This document shows, in pieces, positions 15,905 through 22,385 of a stretch of 27,664 nt of DNA. Source of the DNA: an uncultured Oscillibacter sp. Its GTDB lineage: Bacteria > Bacillota > Clostridia > Oscillospirales > Oscillospiraceae. Where the stretch lies: contig NZ_CAJTUX010000039.1 of NCBI RefSeq assembly GCF_910579365.1, forward strand, positions 1 through 27,664. The letters are read 5' to 3'. Every line of letters begins with the position of its first letter. Position 1 is the stretch's first letter. A model generated the notes under the pieces. The model was not told where the DNA came from and searched no databases. It was given only the letters and a program-made list of their open reading frames with translations. The position numbers and the translations under genes are program-made.

Positions 15905-17053
15905 ATGGACTGGAACCGGGAACAAATTAAGCAGCGCCTGGCGGTGGTCTGCGGCGGCGTGGCCTTCTACTGCGCCCTGCAAAACCTCCCCGCCCTGGCC
16001 GGGGCCCTGCGCTGGGTGCTGGGGACTCTGTCTCCCTTCCTGCTGGGCGGGGCCATTGCCTTCATCCTGAACGTCCCCATGCGGGCCATTGAGGCCCAGC
16101 TCCCCCGCGGCCGGCGCTGGAAGGCCCTCCGCCGCCCCCTGGCCCTGGCGCTGACCCTGGCGGCCATGACCGGCGTGATGACCCTGGCGGTCTGTGTCAT
16201 CAGCCCCGGCGTCGGAGACGCGGTCCGCTCCATCACCAGCCAGCTTCCCGCCGCCTTCCAGCGGATGCAGGCGCAGCTCTCCGCCCTGGAGACCTGGCTC
16301 CCCCAGCTGGAAACCCTGGCGGCGGACCTCCAGTTTGACTGGAAGGCCCTCTCGGAGAAGGCCATCACCCTGGTCCGGGACTGGGGCGGCGGGCTGGTGT
16401 CCTCCGGCGGCGTGCTGATGGCCGGGGTGGTCAGCGGCGTCAGCACCTTTGTCATCGGCCTGATCTTCTCCTTCTATGTTCTCCTGCAAAAGGAGCGTCT
16501 CAGCCGCCAGGGCCGCCAGGCGCTCTATGCCCTCCTCCCCGCCGCCTGGGCGGACAAAGCCCTGGAGGTCCTTCGTCTGGCCGGGCGCACCTTCTCCAGC
16601 TTCCTCTCCGGCCAGTGCGTGGAGGCGGTGATCCTGGGCACGCTGTTCGTCGCCTCCATGACCGTCTTCCGGCTGCCCTACGCCCTGCTGGTGGGGGTCC
16701 TCATTGCCCTGACGGCTCTGATTCCCGTGGTGGGGGCCTTCATCGGCTGCGTGGTGGGCGCGCTGCTCATCGCTGTCACCAGCCCCCTCCAGGCGGCGGG
16801 CTTCGTGGTGCTCTTTCTGGTCCTCCAGCAGATTGAGGGAAACCTGATTTACCCCCATGTAGTGGGGTCGTCGGTGGGCCTGCCCTCCATCTGGGTGCTG
16901 GCGGCCGTGACCCTGGGCGGCAAACTGATGGGCATTGCCGGGATGCTGTTTTTCATCCCTCTCTGCTCGGTGCTGTACGCCCTCTTCCGGGACTTTGTCA
17001 AGGCCCGTCTGCGGGCCCGGAACATCCCCGCGAAAAAATGGCGGGACCCCTGA
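15905..17053 (+). CDS. AI-2E family transporter (UPF0118/PerM-like) membrane protein
   Basis: A 382-residue polytopic membrane protein. Membrane segments are at about 12-34 and 38-56, 78-99, 164-195, 236-256, 258-275, 277-300 and 330-362. An extracytoplasmic amphipathic region (~103-160) interrupts them, as in the family. Conserved blocks are SGQCVEAVILG (235-245), ALTALIPVVGAFIG (268-281) and QQIEGNLIYPHVVGSSVGLP (308-327). The family name comes from TqsA; actual substrates differ and some members exchange ions, so AI-2 transport should not be assumed. It starts 3 bases after the gamma-CA stop with no strong ribosome binding site, which suggests coupled translation. A strong terminator follows. 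Confidence 0.9.
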   Translation: MDWNREQIKQRLAVVCGGVAFYCALQNLPALAGALRWVLGTLSPFLLGGAIAFILNVPMRAIEAQLPRGRRWKALRRPLALALTLAAMTGVMTLAVCVISPGVGDAVRSITSQLPAAFQRMQAQLSALETWLPQLETLAADLQFDWKALSEKAITLVRDWGGGLVSSGGVLMAGVVSGVSTFVIGLIFSFYVLLQKERLSRQGRQALYALLPAAWADKALEVLRLAGRTFSSFLSGQCVEAVILGTLFVASMTVFRLPYALLVGVLIALTALIPVVGAFIGCVVGALLIAVTSPLQAAGFVVLFLVLQQIEGNLIYPHVVGSSVGLPSIWVLAAVTLGGKLMGIAGMLFFIPLCSVLYALFRDFVKARLRARNIPAKKWRDP

Positions 17054-17090
17054 CCGGCGGTCCCGCTTTCCGGAGCCCCGGCACTTTCAG

Positions 17091-17124
17091 AAAACGGGCG
17101 GACCCGTGGGTCCGCCCGTTTTTT
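17091..17124 (+). terminator. Intrinsic terminator after the AI-2E transporter gene
   Basis: Stem AAAACGGGCGGACC / GGTCCGCCCGTTTT with a small CGTG loop, followed by TTTT (to 17124). The 5' AAAA gives it a T-run on the other strand too, so it may be bidirectional. Confidence 0.93.
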
Positions 17125-17168
17125 GGACTCTCCCACGCGTCCGCACGTGGGAATTTTTATTTTTCCTC

Positions 17169-17242
17169 TTGACAACTTTCCTTGTCAGTGCTATCCTTAC
17201 TTTGACAATGATACTTGTCAATTCGACAACTCGCCTTGTCAG
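17169..17242 (+). promoter_or_regulatory. Promoter with three tandem TTGACAA-N6-TTGTCAA operators
   Basis: Promoter: TTGACA (17169-17174), 17-bp spacer, TATCCT (17192-17197) with a TG one base before it (extended -10). Three palindromes cover it: TTGACAA-N6-TTGTCAG (17169-17188), TTGACAA-N6-TTGTCAA (17202-17221, perfect) and TCGACAA-N6-TTGTCAG (17223-17242). Starts are 33 and 21 bp apart, about three and two helical turns, so all lie on one face of the DNA. The first covers the -35 box, the second the start of transcription. AAAGGAGG (17247-17254) and ATG 17261 follow. Autorepression by the XRE protein encoded next is the simplest reading. Confidence 0.82.
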
Positions 17243-17260
17243 AAGAAAGGAGGTATCGCC

Positions 17261-17476
17261 ATGCCCCTGTACAACCGGCTGAAAGAGCACCGGGCCCGTC
17301 TGGGGGTAAACCAGCAGGAGCTGGGGCGTCTGGCGGGGGTCTCCCGGCAGACCGTCAGCCAGATTGAGCGGGGGGATTATTCCCCCTCGGTGACGCTGGC
17401 GCTGAAGCTGGCGAAGATCTGCGGCGTGCAGGTGGAGGACATTTTTACCTATCAGGAGGACGAATCCCATGAATAA
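17261..17476 (+). CDS. XRE-family HTH transcriptional regulator
   Basis: A 71-residue protein that is almost only a helix-turn-helix domain (about 5-60): LKEHRARLGVNQQELGRLAGVSRQTVSQIERG is the classic XRE pattern, with recognition helix SRQTVSQIE. It has no sensor domain. Small XRE proteins of this type commonly sit in front of a membrane protein gene and control that operon; here DUF3169 overlaps the stop by 8 bp. The upstream region has three palindromic sites spaced by whole helical turns, consistent with a dimeric repressor. AAAGGAGG lies 6-7 bases before ATG 17261. Confidence 0.92.
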   Translation: MPLYNRLKEHRARLGVNQQELGRLAGVSRQTVSQIERGDYSPSVTLALKLAKICGVQVEDIFTYQEDESHE

Positions 17477-18239
17477 GAAATCCAACGAGAAAAGCGAGAA
17501 CCGGAAGGCCCTGCCCAGGTTTTTCGGCACCATGGCCCTGAGCCTCTTGGGCGGCGGAGTCCTGGGCTTTGTCATCGGGTGCAGCCGGATCTTCGGCCTG
17601 GAAGCCGCCGCCCTGGCGGACGGGCTCAGCGCCGTGCTCAGGGCCGTCACCCCCTGGGGCATTCCCGTCACCTCCGTGCTGACCCTGGGGGCCTGTTTCC
17701 TCCTTTACCGCTCCGCCGCGAAGAAGTTCGCCGCCTGGGGCGGCGGGGACGAGGACGAGACCTCCGCGGCCATCGACGTCTCCCTGAGCTGGGCGCTGCT
17801 CCTCAGCGCCGTGCAGCTTCTGCTGAACCTGTTTTTCCTGGCCGCCTTCTGCGCCTACTACCTGGACGGGGAAGTCAGCGCCCTGACTCATGTGGGCGTG
17901 TTCCTGTTCTCCTGCGGCCTGGTGGTGTTCACTCAGCAGAAGACGGTGGACCTGGAGCGGAGGATGAACCCGGAAAAGCACGGCAGCGTCTACGACGCCA
18001 AGTTCCAGAAGAAATGGCTGGACAGCTGCGACGAGTCGGAGCGCCGCCAGATCGGTCAGGCCTGCTACCGGGCCTATATGACCGCCAACCGCCTGTGCCT
18101 GGGGCTGTGGCTGGTTCTGGTCGTCCTGAGCATGGTATTTGAAATGAGCCTCCTGCCCGTCTTCGTCCTGCTGCTGGTCTGGGGGGCGATGCAGGTGACC
18201 TACAGCCTGGAGTGCATCCGCCTGGGCAAGGGGGCGTGA
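17469..18239 (+). CDS. DUF3169 family membrane protein
   Basis: A 256-residue membrane protein. After a charged N-terminus (~1-18) there are segments at about 20-42, 60-80, 100-128 and 135-155, and a pair near 205-245. The family signature is the cytoplasmic block from about 157: QKTVDLERRMNPEKHGSVYD, followed by KFQKKWLDSCDESERRQIG and the CLGLW membrane start. The function of DUF3169 is unknown; members usually lie next to a short XRE regulator, as here. ATG 17469 overlaps the regulator's stop (ATGAATAA), so translation is coupled. No terminator separates it from the following small gene. Confidence 0.85.
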   Translation: MNKKSNEKSENRKALPRFFGTMALSLLGGGVLGFVIGCSRIFGLEAAALADGLSAVLRAVTPWGIPVTSVLTLGACFLLYRSAAKKFAAWGGGDEDETSAAIDVSLSWALLLSAVQLLLNLFFLAAFCAYYLDGEVSALTHVGVFLFSCGLVVFTQQKTVDLERRMNPEKHGSVYDAKFQKKWLDSCDESERRQIGQACYRAYMTANRLCLGLWLVLVVLSMVFEMSLLPVFVLLLVWGAMQVTYSLECIRLGKGA

Positions 18240-18275
18240 CCCCTTCTCGATACCAAATGATAGGAAGCGCGCAAT

Positions 18276-18431
18276 CTGTACGAGCATCCGGTTTTGACCC
18301 TCATGGTCCGGGAGATGGAGCCGGCGCAGAACCGCCATGCGAAGGAGGGCTGGCGTCTGGCCGCCGTATCTCCCAATATGGCGATGGGAACGGGCGTTGC
18401 CGTCACCCCGGAGCGGAAAACGGAAGCGTGA
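18276..18431 (+). CDS. DUF4177-like small protein with a CTG start, or start-codon pseudogene
   Basis: A 51-codon frame reading (L/M)YEHPVLTLMVREME, then QNRHAKEGWRLAAVSPNMAM, then GVAVTPERKTEA. The pattern 'YE..VLTL....ME..LNRHA.EGWRL..V.P' followed by a strand ending in ER is that of DUF4177, small alpha/beta proteins of 50-60 residues. In-frame stops (TAG at 18261-18263, then TGA) close the frame upstream, and no ATG, GTG or TTG precedes the conserved YE. A CTG stands exactly where the initiator is expected, with AGGA about 9 bases upstream. So it either starts at CTG or has lost its start by a point mutation; initiation at the internal ATG (18303) would delete the first strand. A terminator follows 12 bases after the stop. 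Confidence 0.55.
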   Translation: MYEHPVLTLMVREMEPAQNRHAKEGWRLAAVSPNMAMGTGVAVTPERKTEA

Positions 18432-18443
18432 GCCTGCAAAAGG

Positions 18444-18483
18444 GACCAGCCGGAGAGCGAAAGCGCCCTCCGGCTGGTCTTTT
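18444..18483 (+). terminator. Terminator shared by the converging XRE and ECF operons
   Basis: Stem GACCAGCCGGAG / CTCCGGCTGGTC (12 bp) topped by a small GC-GAAA-GC hairpin, then TTTT (18480-18483). On the minus strand the stem is followed by CCCTTTTG, so it can also end the sigma operon, whose last stop is at 18486. Confidence 0.92.
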
Positions 18484-18485
18484 GT

Positions 18486-19181
18486 TCAGGGTTCTTCCTC
18501 CGGAGCCAGAGGCTCCTCCGCTTCCGGCCAGGCCTCCAGGTCCGCCGGATTCTCTGTCCCTTCCGCCTCCCCGGCCGGGACTCTGGAAAAAGCAAAGCTC
18601 CCCCTGGTTCTCCGCCCATGGACCAGGATGGTGTAGTCCCCCGTCCTGGCGATCTCCACAGACTGCTCCCCGTTCAGCGCGGACTCCTCCAGGAGGGTGT
18701 TCCCGTCCCCGTCGCTGATCTCCACCTCCAGCCAGCCGTTCCAGGTGTCAACCCGGCCCGCCAGGGCGTCCCCGGCCTCCAGACGGAGGGTGTGGGAGTC
18801 GAAGCCATTGAAGTAGCGGTAGTCCATCCGGTAGCTGGCCTCATCGGCGTAGCGGGAGCAGTCGGAAACGTTGAAGTACTCCCCGTTCTCCCAGGCCCAG
18901 GCGGCGGCATAGAAAACCAGCCCCGCTCCCACCAGGAGGAAGCAGAGGAACATTCCCAGCCAGTCGTACCGGACCCTTCCGCCGCCCCGGGCGGAGAGCA
19001 AAGTCTCCACCCCCAGGGACACCAGAATCAGCGGCGACGCCTTGAGGAGCCAGCCGGTCTCCAGCCCGGGCCACAGCAGGGAGGCCAGCATGGCGCACCC
19101 CGCCGTCACCAGCACGATTCCCAGCGTGAAGGTCCCCACCCGGCGCTGGGGCCGGGCCGCCCCCTCACTGACTGCCGTCAT
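18486..19181 (-). CDS. Membrane protein with LiaI/LiaF-like transmembrane region and extracytoplasmic domain
   Basis: A 231-residue protein, last gene of the ECF operon. Three membrane segments lie at about 17-38 (FTLGIVLVTAGCAMLASLLW), 44-63 (LLKASPLILVSLGVETLL) and 75-95. The first two, with RRVGTFTLG before and the 'PLILVSLGVE.LL' pattern, match the LiaI/LiaF-type membrane region (DUF5668-like). A soluble, probably beta-rich domain follows (~97-205: SYRMDYRYFNGFDSHTLRLE, LEVEISDGDGNTLLEES, TGDYTILVHGRRTRGSF) and an acidic tail. LiaF-type proteins report cell-envelope stress, so a role in sensing for the sigma factor is possible but inferred. The start overlaps the previous gene by 17 bp. 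Confidence 0.65.
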   Translation of the reverse strand: MTAVSEGAARPQRRVGTFTLGIVLVTAGCAMLASLLWPGLETGWLLKASPLILVSLGVETLLSARGGGRVRYDWLGMFLCFLLVGAGLVFYAAAWAWENGEYFNVSDCSRYADEASYRMDYRYFNGFDSHTLRLEAGDALAGRVDTWNGWLEVEISDGDGNTLLEESALNGEQSVEIARTGDYTILVHGRRTRGSFAFSRVPAGEAEGTENPADLEAWPEAEEPLAPEEEP

Positions 19182-19941
19182 GGTCGGCCTCCTGCTTCTC
19201 CCGGAGCTCCTTCTCGTACTTCTCCACGTTGAACGCCGACTTCCACTCCAGGGTCACCGGCGCGGGTTCCGCGGGCGGTTCCGCCTGGGGGACCTCCGGG
19301 GCCCGGGGCTCCGGCTCCTGGTGAAACCGCTCCTCCGCCTCCGTCCAGGGGGTCGCCTTCATCTTCGGAGGCTCCGCCGGGCCCTTGGGCGGCGTGTAGG
19401 CGGGTTCGTCCCCCTTGGGGGCCTTGGGCCCCTTGATGAACCAGAGGCCCAGAGCGACAATCAGCACCGTCCCCAAAATCCGGGGCATATCCCAGACCAG
19501 CAGGCTATAGAGCCAGTCGAAGATGGGGAAGTGGTCCGCCAGCGTTCCAAGCACCCGCCGGGCGAAAATCTGATACACATTATAAAGGCCCACCACCACC
19601 AGCACCCAGCCGATGAGGCTTCCCCGGCGGCTGATGATCTGGGTCAGCTTCCGGGAGTCCATCTCGGACAGGCCGAACATGAACTCGTCCTCCGGGGCCA
19701 TCCCCTCCCGAATCTGCCGGCGGAGATTGAAGCTGTCAAAAAACGAGTACATCCACAGCGGCGCGATCAGCACCGCCAGCACCCCCATTTCCAGGAATAC
19801 CGCGATGAAGAGCAGGGCGGTGGCGATGATGGTCTGGGAGATGCCCCGCTTCATATACCCCTGGCACATCTGCCCGCAGCCGGGGACGCAGGCCCAGAGC
19901 AGGTGCCAGCAGCCCCCGAACATTTTTCGCAAAAACCTCAT
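19165..19941 (-). CDS. Membrane protein with TM2-like N-terminus in the ECF operon
   Basis: A 258-residue membrane protein of unknown function. The N-terminus has LWACVPGCGQMCQGYMKRGISQT, the 'PG.GQ.Y.G...RG' hairpin of TM2-like proteins, then segments at about 36-66, 108-128 and 152-170. MWMYSFFDSFNLRRQ-like text after the second segment (LWMYSFFDSFNLRRQI) is common in Clostridial membrane proteins encoded with LiaF-like partners. The C-terminal ~85 residues are cytoplasmic and rich in Pro, Glu and Lys. ATG 19941 overlaps the anti-sigma stop as ATGA, so it is coupled to it. It may be part of the signal transduction unit, but no enzyme motif is seen. Confidence 0.65.
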   Translation of the reverse strand: MRFLRKMFGGCWHLLWACVPGCGQMCQGYMKRGISQTIIATALLFIAVFLEMGVLAVLIAPLWMYSFFDSFNLRRQIREGMAPEDEFMFGLSEMDSRKLTQIISRRGSLIGWVLVVVGLYNVYQIFARRVLGTLADHFPIFDWLYSLLVWDMPRILGTVLIVALGLWFIKGPKAPKGDEPAYTPPKGPAEPPKMKATPWTEAEERFHQEPEPRAPEVPQAEPPAEPAPVTLEWKSAFNVEKYEKELREKQEADHDGSQ

Positions 19942-20411
19942 GAGTGATTTCCTCCTTCTATGAACTGGCTGGGGCGGAACCCGTCAAAAAAGTCCGACAA
20001 ACCGGACACGGTCTGATGCAGGGAATCGCTGATCTCTCCCGTCAGGCCCGTAAGCTGCCGGGAAATGCTGGGCCGGTCCTCCGGCAGGCTGGACCGGGTG
20101 AATTCCACCCGCTCCCCGCCCCACAGCACAGTGAGGGCCAGGGCCACAGCCGCCGCCGCCGTGGCATACCGGCTGGTGACCGCCCGGACCGCCCGGTTCC
20201 GCACCCGGGCCCAGAGGGTCTTTTGGCAGGAGCGCTCCGGGACCAGCAGCGCCCCGTCCTCCAGGGCCATGGTATACCTCTGCAAGCAGCCGTCGCAGAA
20301 GGCCAGATGCTCCGCGATTTCCAGCCGCTCCAGCTCGCTGAAGCAGTCCTCATTTCCCGCCAGGGCCAGCAGCGCCTCGCCGCTCAGATGTCCGTCCTCA
20401 CGAAATACCAT
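19938..20411 (-). CDS. Zinc-type anti-sigma factor (zf-HC2)
   Basis: A 157-residue membrane-anchored anti-sigma factor. The cytoplasmic part carries the ZAS motif H35-x3-C39-x2-C42 (AEHLAFCDGC), which binds zinc and holds the sigma factor. One membrane segment lies near 83-99 (YATAAAAVALALTVLWG), and about 55 residues follow outside (SLPEDRPSISRQLTGLTGEI...). ATG 20411 has GAGGAGGG 5-6 bases upstream and lies inside the end of the sigma gene (14-bp overlap), the usual arrangement that balances the two proteins. The site-1 or redox trigger that releases sigma is not evident. Confidence 0.88.
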   Translation of the reverse strand: MVFREDGHLSGEALLALAGNEDCFSELERLEIAEHLAFCDGCLQRYTMALEDGALLVPERSCQKTLWARVRNRAVRAVTSRYATAAAAVALALTVLWGGERVEFTRSSLPEDRPSISRQLTGLTGEISDSLHQTVSGLSDFFDGFRPSQFIEGGNHS

Positions 20412-20919
20412 GCGCGTCCCTCCTCTCCAATGCCTCCCGCAGCAGCCGTTTGCCTCGGGAGAGCTGTGTATATACGGTCTTCACCGGCCTGCCCAGGGCC
20501 AGGGCGGCCTCCTCGGGGGACCGCTCCTCCAGCAGGCACAGGCGGCACACCTGCCGGTAGGGTTCCTTCAATTCCCGCAGCGCCGCCTGCATTTCCTCCA
20601 TGGCGCTCCGGCGGAGCACCGCCTCCTCGGCGGGCGGGGCCAGCCCCCGGGCCAGCTCCTCCTCCCCGGGAAGGACGGTGCGGCGGTTCCAGGCGCTTTG
20701 GAGATGGTCCTTGGCCTTGTTGGCGGCGACGCGGCCCAGCCACTGCCGCTCATACCCCTCCGGGAGGCTGTCCCGGTGAAGGTAGGCGGAGAGGAAGGTC
20801 TCCTGCGTCAGGTCCTCCGCCGCCGCCGCGTCCCGGACCAGCTGGAAGCAGACGGTGTACACCAGCCGCTCGTATTGCAGTACCAGCGCCGAGAATTGTT
20901 CCCTTGTCATGGATGCCAC
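20398..20919 (-). CDS. RNA polymerase ECF sigma factor
   Basis: A 173-residue sigma-70 family ECF factor. Region 2 spans about 8-75: YERLVYTVCFQLVRDAAAAEDLTQETFLSAY, with the core-binding DLTQETF motif, then WLGRVAANKAKDHLQS. Region 4 spans about 112-165: ELKEPYRQVCRLCLLEERSPEEAALALGRPVKTVYTQLSRGKRLL, with its helix-turn-helix. Length is normal for ECF. I chose GTG 20919, which has GGTGG 9 bases upstream; ATG 20910 (three residues shorter) has no ribosome binding site. First gene of a four-gene overlapping operon; autoregulation is usual for the class. Confidence 0.93.
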   Translation of the reverse strand: MASMTREQFSALVLQYERLVYTVCFQLVRDAAAAEDLTQETFLSAYLHRDSLPEGYERQWLGRVAANKAKDHLQSAWNRRTVLPGEEELARGLAPPAEEAVLRRSAMEEMQAALRELKEPYRQVCRLCLLEERSPEEAALALGRPVKTVYTQLSRGKRLLREALERRDAHGIS

Positions 20920-20989
20920 GCCGTCTCACCACCCCCTCCCTGGGCCCCCGGAACGCGTATCCGGCGGCCCGTTGTCGTCCGACATCTAT

Positions 20990-21018
20990 CATACGAAATG
21001 CGCCTGGAGAATTCTTCA
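20990..21018 (-). promoter_or_regulatory. Candidate ECF-type autoregulated promoter of the sigma operon
   Basis: On the minus strand, TGAAGA (21018-21013), a 17-bp spacer, then CGTATG (20995-20990). CGTA is the usual -10 core of ECF promoters and TGAA opens many ECF -35 boxes. The box is imperfect (AAC expected after TGA). TATGAT overlapping the -10 could also serve the housekeeping sigma factor. Transcription would begin about 65 bases before GTG 20919. Confidence 0.35.
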
Positions 21019-21077
21019 CCCGTTTCAAAAAATTTTTTTACCCCCGGACAGAGCGGATGCCTCCTGTCCGTCCTTTT

Positions 21078-21242
21078 TATTCATATTTGAATAGGTGTTA
21101 TTCATACATGAATAGTCCAGCCCCATTTCAGGGCTTTATGCGCGGTTTTCACAGAACAGCCGCCGCCAAATGCACGGTTTTTCCAAAAGCCTTTCGACTT
21201 CCGGAGCGTTCGCCGTTCCTTTGGACTATTCAAAAATGAATA
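21078..21242. repeat. Three copies of palindrome TATTCA-N4-TGAATA in the sigma/butyrate divergent region
   Basis: Perfect 16-bp palindromes at 21078-21093 (spacer TATT), 21099-21114 (TACA) and 21227-21242 (AAAA). The half-sites are identical in all copies while the N4 spacers differ, which is what binding-site conservation looks like. The first two are 21 bp apart, two helical turns; the third is 128 bp further on. They lie in the 508-bp gene-free region 20920-21427, about 60 bp upstream of the candidate sigma promoter and 100 bp upstream of the crt promoter. The binding protein is unknown; spacing and symmetry suit a TetR- or MarR-type dimer. Confidence 0.75.
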
Positions 21243-21345
21243 AGCCCCCCAGATTCTGGGGCGGGCTCTCTCCCAAATGGCAAAAAAAGGCCCGGTTTTT
21301 TGGCATTGTGAACAGGAAACTGGCTATCGCGGCAGAAACTGCGGC

Positions 21346-21375
21346 TTGAAAAGCTGGCACAAAATTTGCTATAAT
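21346..21375 (+). promoter_or_regulatory. Promoter and leader hairpin of the butyrate operon
   Basis: TTGAAA (21346-21351), 18-bp spacer, TATAAT (21370-21375) with TG one base upstream (extended -10). Transcription would start near 21382. The ~45-base leader forms CGGGG-CCTGA-CCCCG (21391-21405), then AAAGGAGG (21412-21419) 8 bases before ATG 21428. The hairpin ends 6 bases before the ribosome binding site and may stabilise the 5' end. Confidence 0.85.
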
Positions 21376-21427
21376 AATCAGCGGGAAAAACGGGGCCTGA
21401 CCCCGCAAAATAAAGGAGGACGCCACT

Positions 21428-22228
21428 ATGTATCAAACCGTTCGTTACGAGAAGCAGGATAACATCGGCATTGCCACCATCAACCGTCCCGAGGCGCTGA
21501 ACGCCCTGAACTCTCAGGTGATTTCCGATCTGGAGGCGCTGATCGGCGAGGTGGAGAAGGATACGGAGCTCCGGGCCTTCATCCTCACCGGCGAGGGCCG
21601 CTCCTTCGTGGCCGGCGCGGACATCGGCGAGCAAAAGCCCATGGACGTCGCCCAGGGCCGCAAGTGGGGCCAGCGGGGCAGCGCCCTCTTCCGCCGGATT
21701 GAGAAGCTGGAGATTCCCACCATCGCCGCGGTGAACGGCTTCGCCCTGGGCGGCGGCTGCGAGATCGCCATGAGCTGCGACATCATCCTGGCCGCCGGCC
21801 CCAACGCCGAGGGCAAGGGCGGCGCGAAGTTCGGCCAGCCCGAGGTGGGCCTGGGCATCACCCCCGGCTTCTCCGGCACCCAGCGTCTGCCCCGCCGGGT
21901 GGGCGCCGCCAAGGCCAAGGAGCTGATCTTCTCCGGCAAGGTCATCAGCGCGGAGGAGGCCAAGGCCATCGGTCTTGCCAACGAGGTCTATCCCCTGGAG
22001 CAGCTGATGGACGCCGCCATCGCCATGGCAAAATCCTTCACCGTCAACGCCCCCATCGCCGTAAAGTACTCCAAGGCCTGCATCGACCGGGGCATGCAGA
22101 TGGACATCGACGACGGCATCGCCCTGGAGAACGAGCTCTTCGCCATGTGCTTTGCCACCGAGGACCAGAAGGAGGGCATGAGCGCCTTCCTGGAAAAGCG
22201 GAAGGAAAAGCACTTCCAGAACAAGTAA
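21428..22228 (+). CDS. crt: Enoyl-CoA hydratase / 3-hydroxybutyryl-CoA dehydratase (crotonase)
   Basis: A 266-residue crotonase that interconverts 3-hydroxybutyryl-CoA and crotonyl-CoA. The oxyanion-hole motif SFVAGADI (59-66) and FALGGGCEIAMSCDI (105-119) are present, with both catalytic acids, E112 and E139 (FGQPEVGLGITPGF). The C-terminal CFATEDQKEGMSAFLEKRK is as in clostridial Crt. Between CDI and FGQPE the loop is ILAAGPNAEGKGGAK, about seven residues longer than in the clostridial and mammalian enzymes as I remember them. First gene of the butyrate cluster, behind a clear promoter; AAAGGAGG precedes ATG 21428. In the context of AbfD, it links the 4-hydroxybutyrate branch to the acetyl-CoA branch. 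Confidence 0.93.
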   Translation: MYQTVRYEKQDNIGIATINRPEALNALNSQVISDLEALIGEVEKDTELRAFILTGEGRSFVAGADIGEQKPMDVAQGRKWGQRGSALFRRIEKLEIPTIAAVNGFALGGGCEIAMSCDIILAAGPNAEGKGGAKFGQPEVGLGITPGFSGTQRLPRRVGAAKAKELIFSGKVISAEEAKAIGLANEVYPLEQLMDAAIAMAKSFTVNAPIAVKYSKACIDRGMQMDIDDGIALENELFAMCFATEDQKEGMSAFLEKRKEKHFQNK

Positions 22229-22385
22229 CGCACTTTTCTTGAAAGAAACGTACGCAAAAGAACTTTCGCGCGCTCTATAGCCTGGTGACAACACGGGCCG
22301 GAGCGGCGGCAGCGGAGAAGTCTCCTTGCCGGGGCAAAGTTCTGTTTCAGCTCTATTCTATCATAGGAAAAGGAGTTCGGAAAGC
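22229..22385. other. Gap with imperfect palindrome between crt and the CoA-transferase gene
   Basis: 157 bp without a gene. ACTTTTCTT-GA-AAGAAACGT (22232-22251) is an imperfect palindrome (8 of 10 pairs), and GTACGCAAAA at 22250-22259 recurs at 25592-25601 before the bcd gene. TTGCC-GG-GGCAA (22326-22337) is a small perfect hairpin. No good terminator or promoter is visible, so crt and the transferase are probably co-transcribed. Confidence 0.4.

Noticed and set aside
21045..21078. Terminator-like stem CGGACAG / CTGTCCG followed by TCCTTTTT on the plus strand
   Set aside because: No plus-strand gene lies upstream to be terminated, and the 12-base loop with a 7-bp stem is weak; left as an unexplained hairpin.
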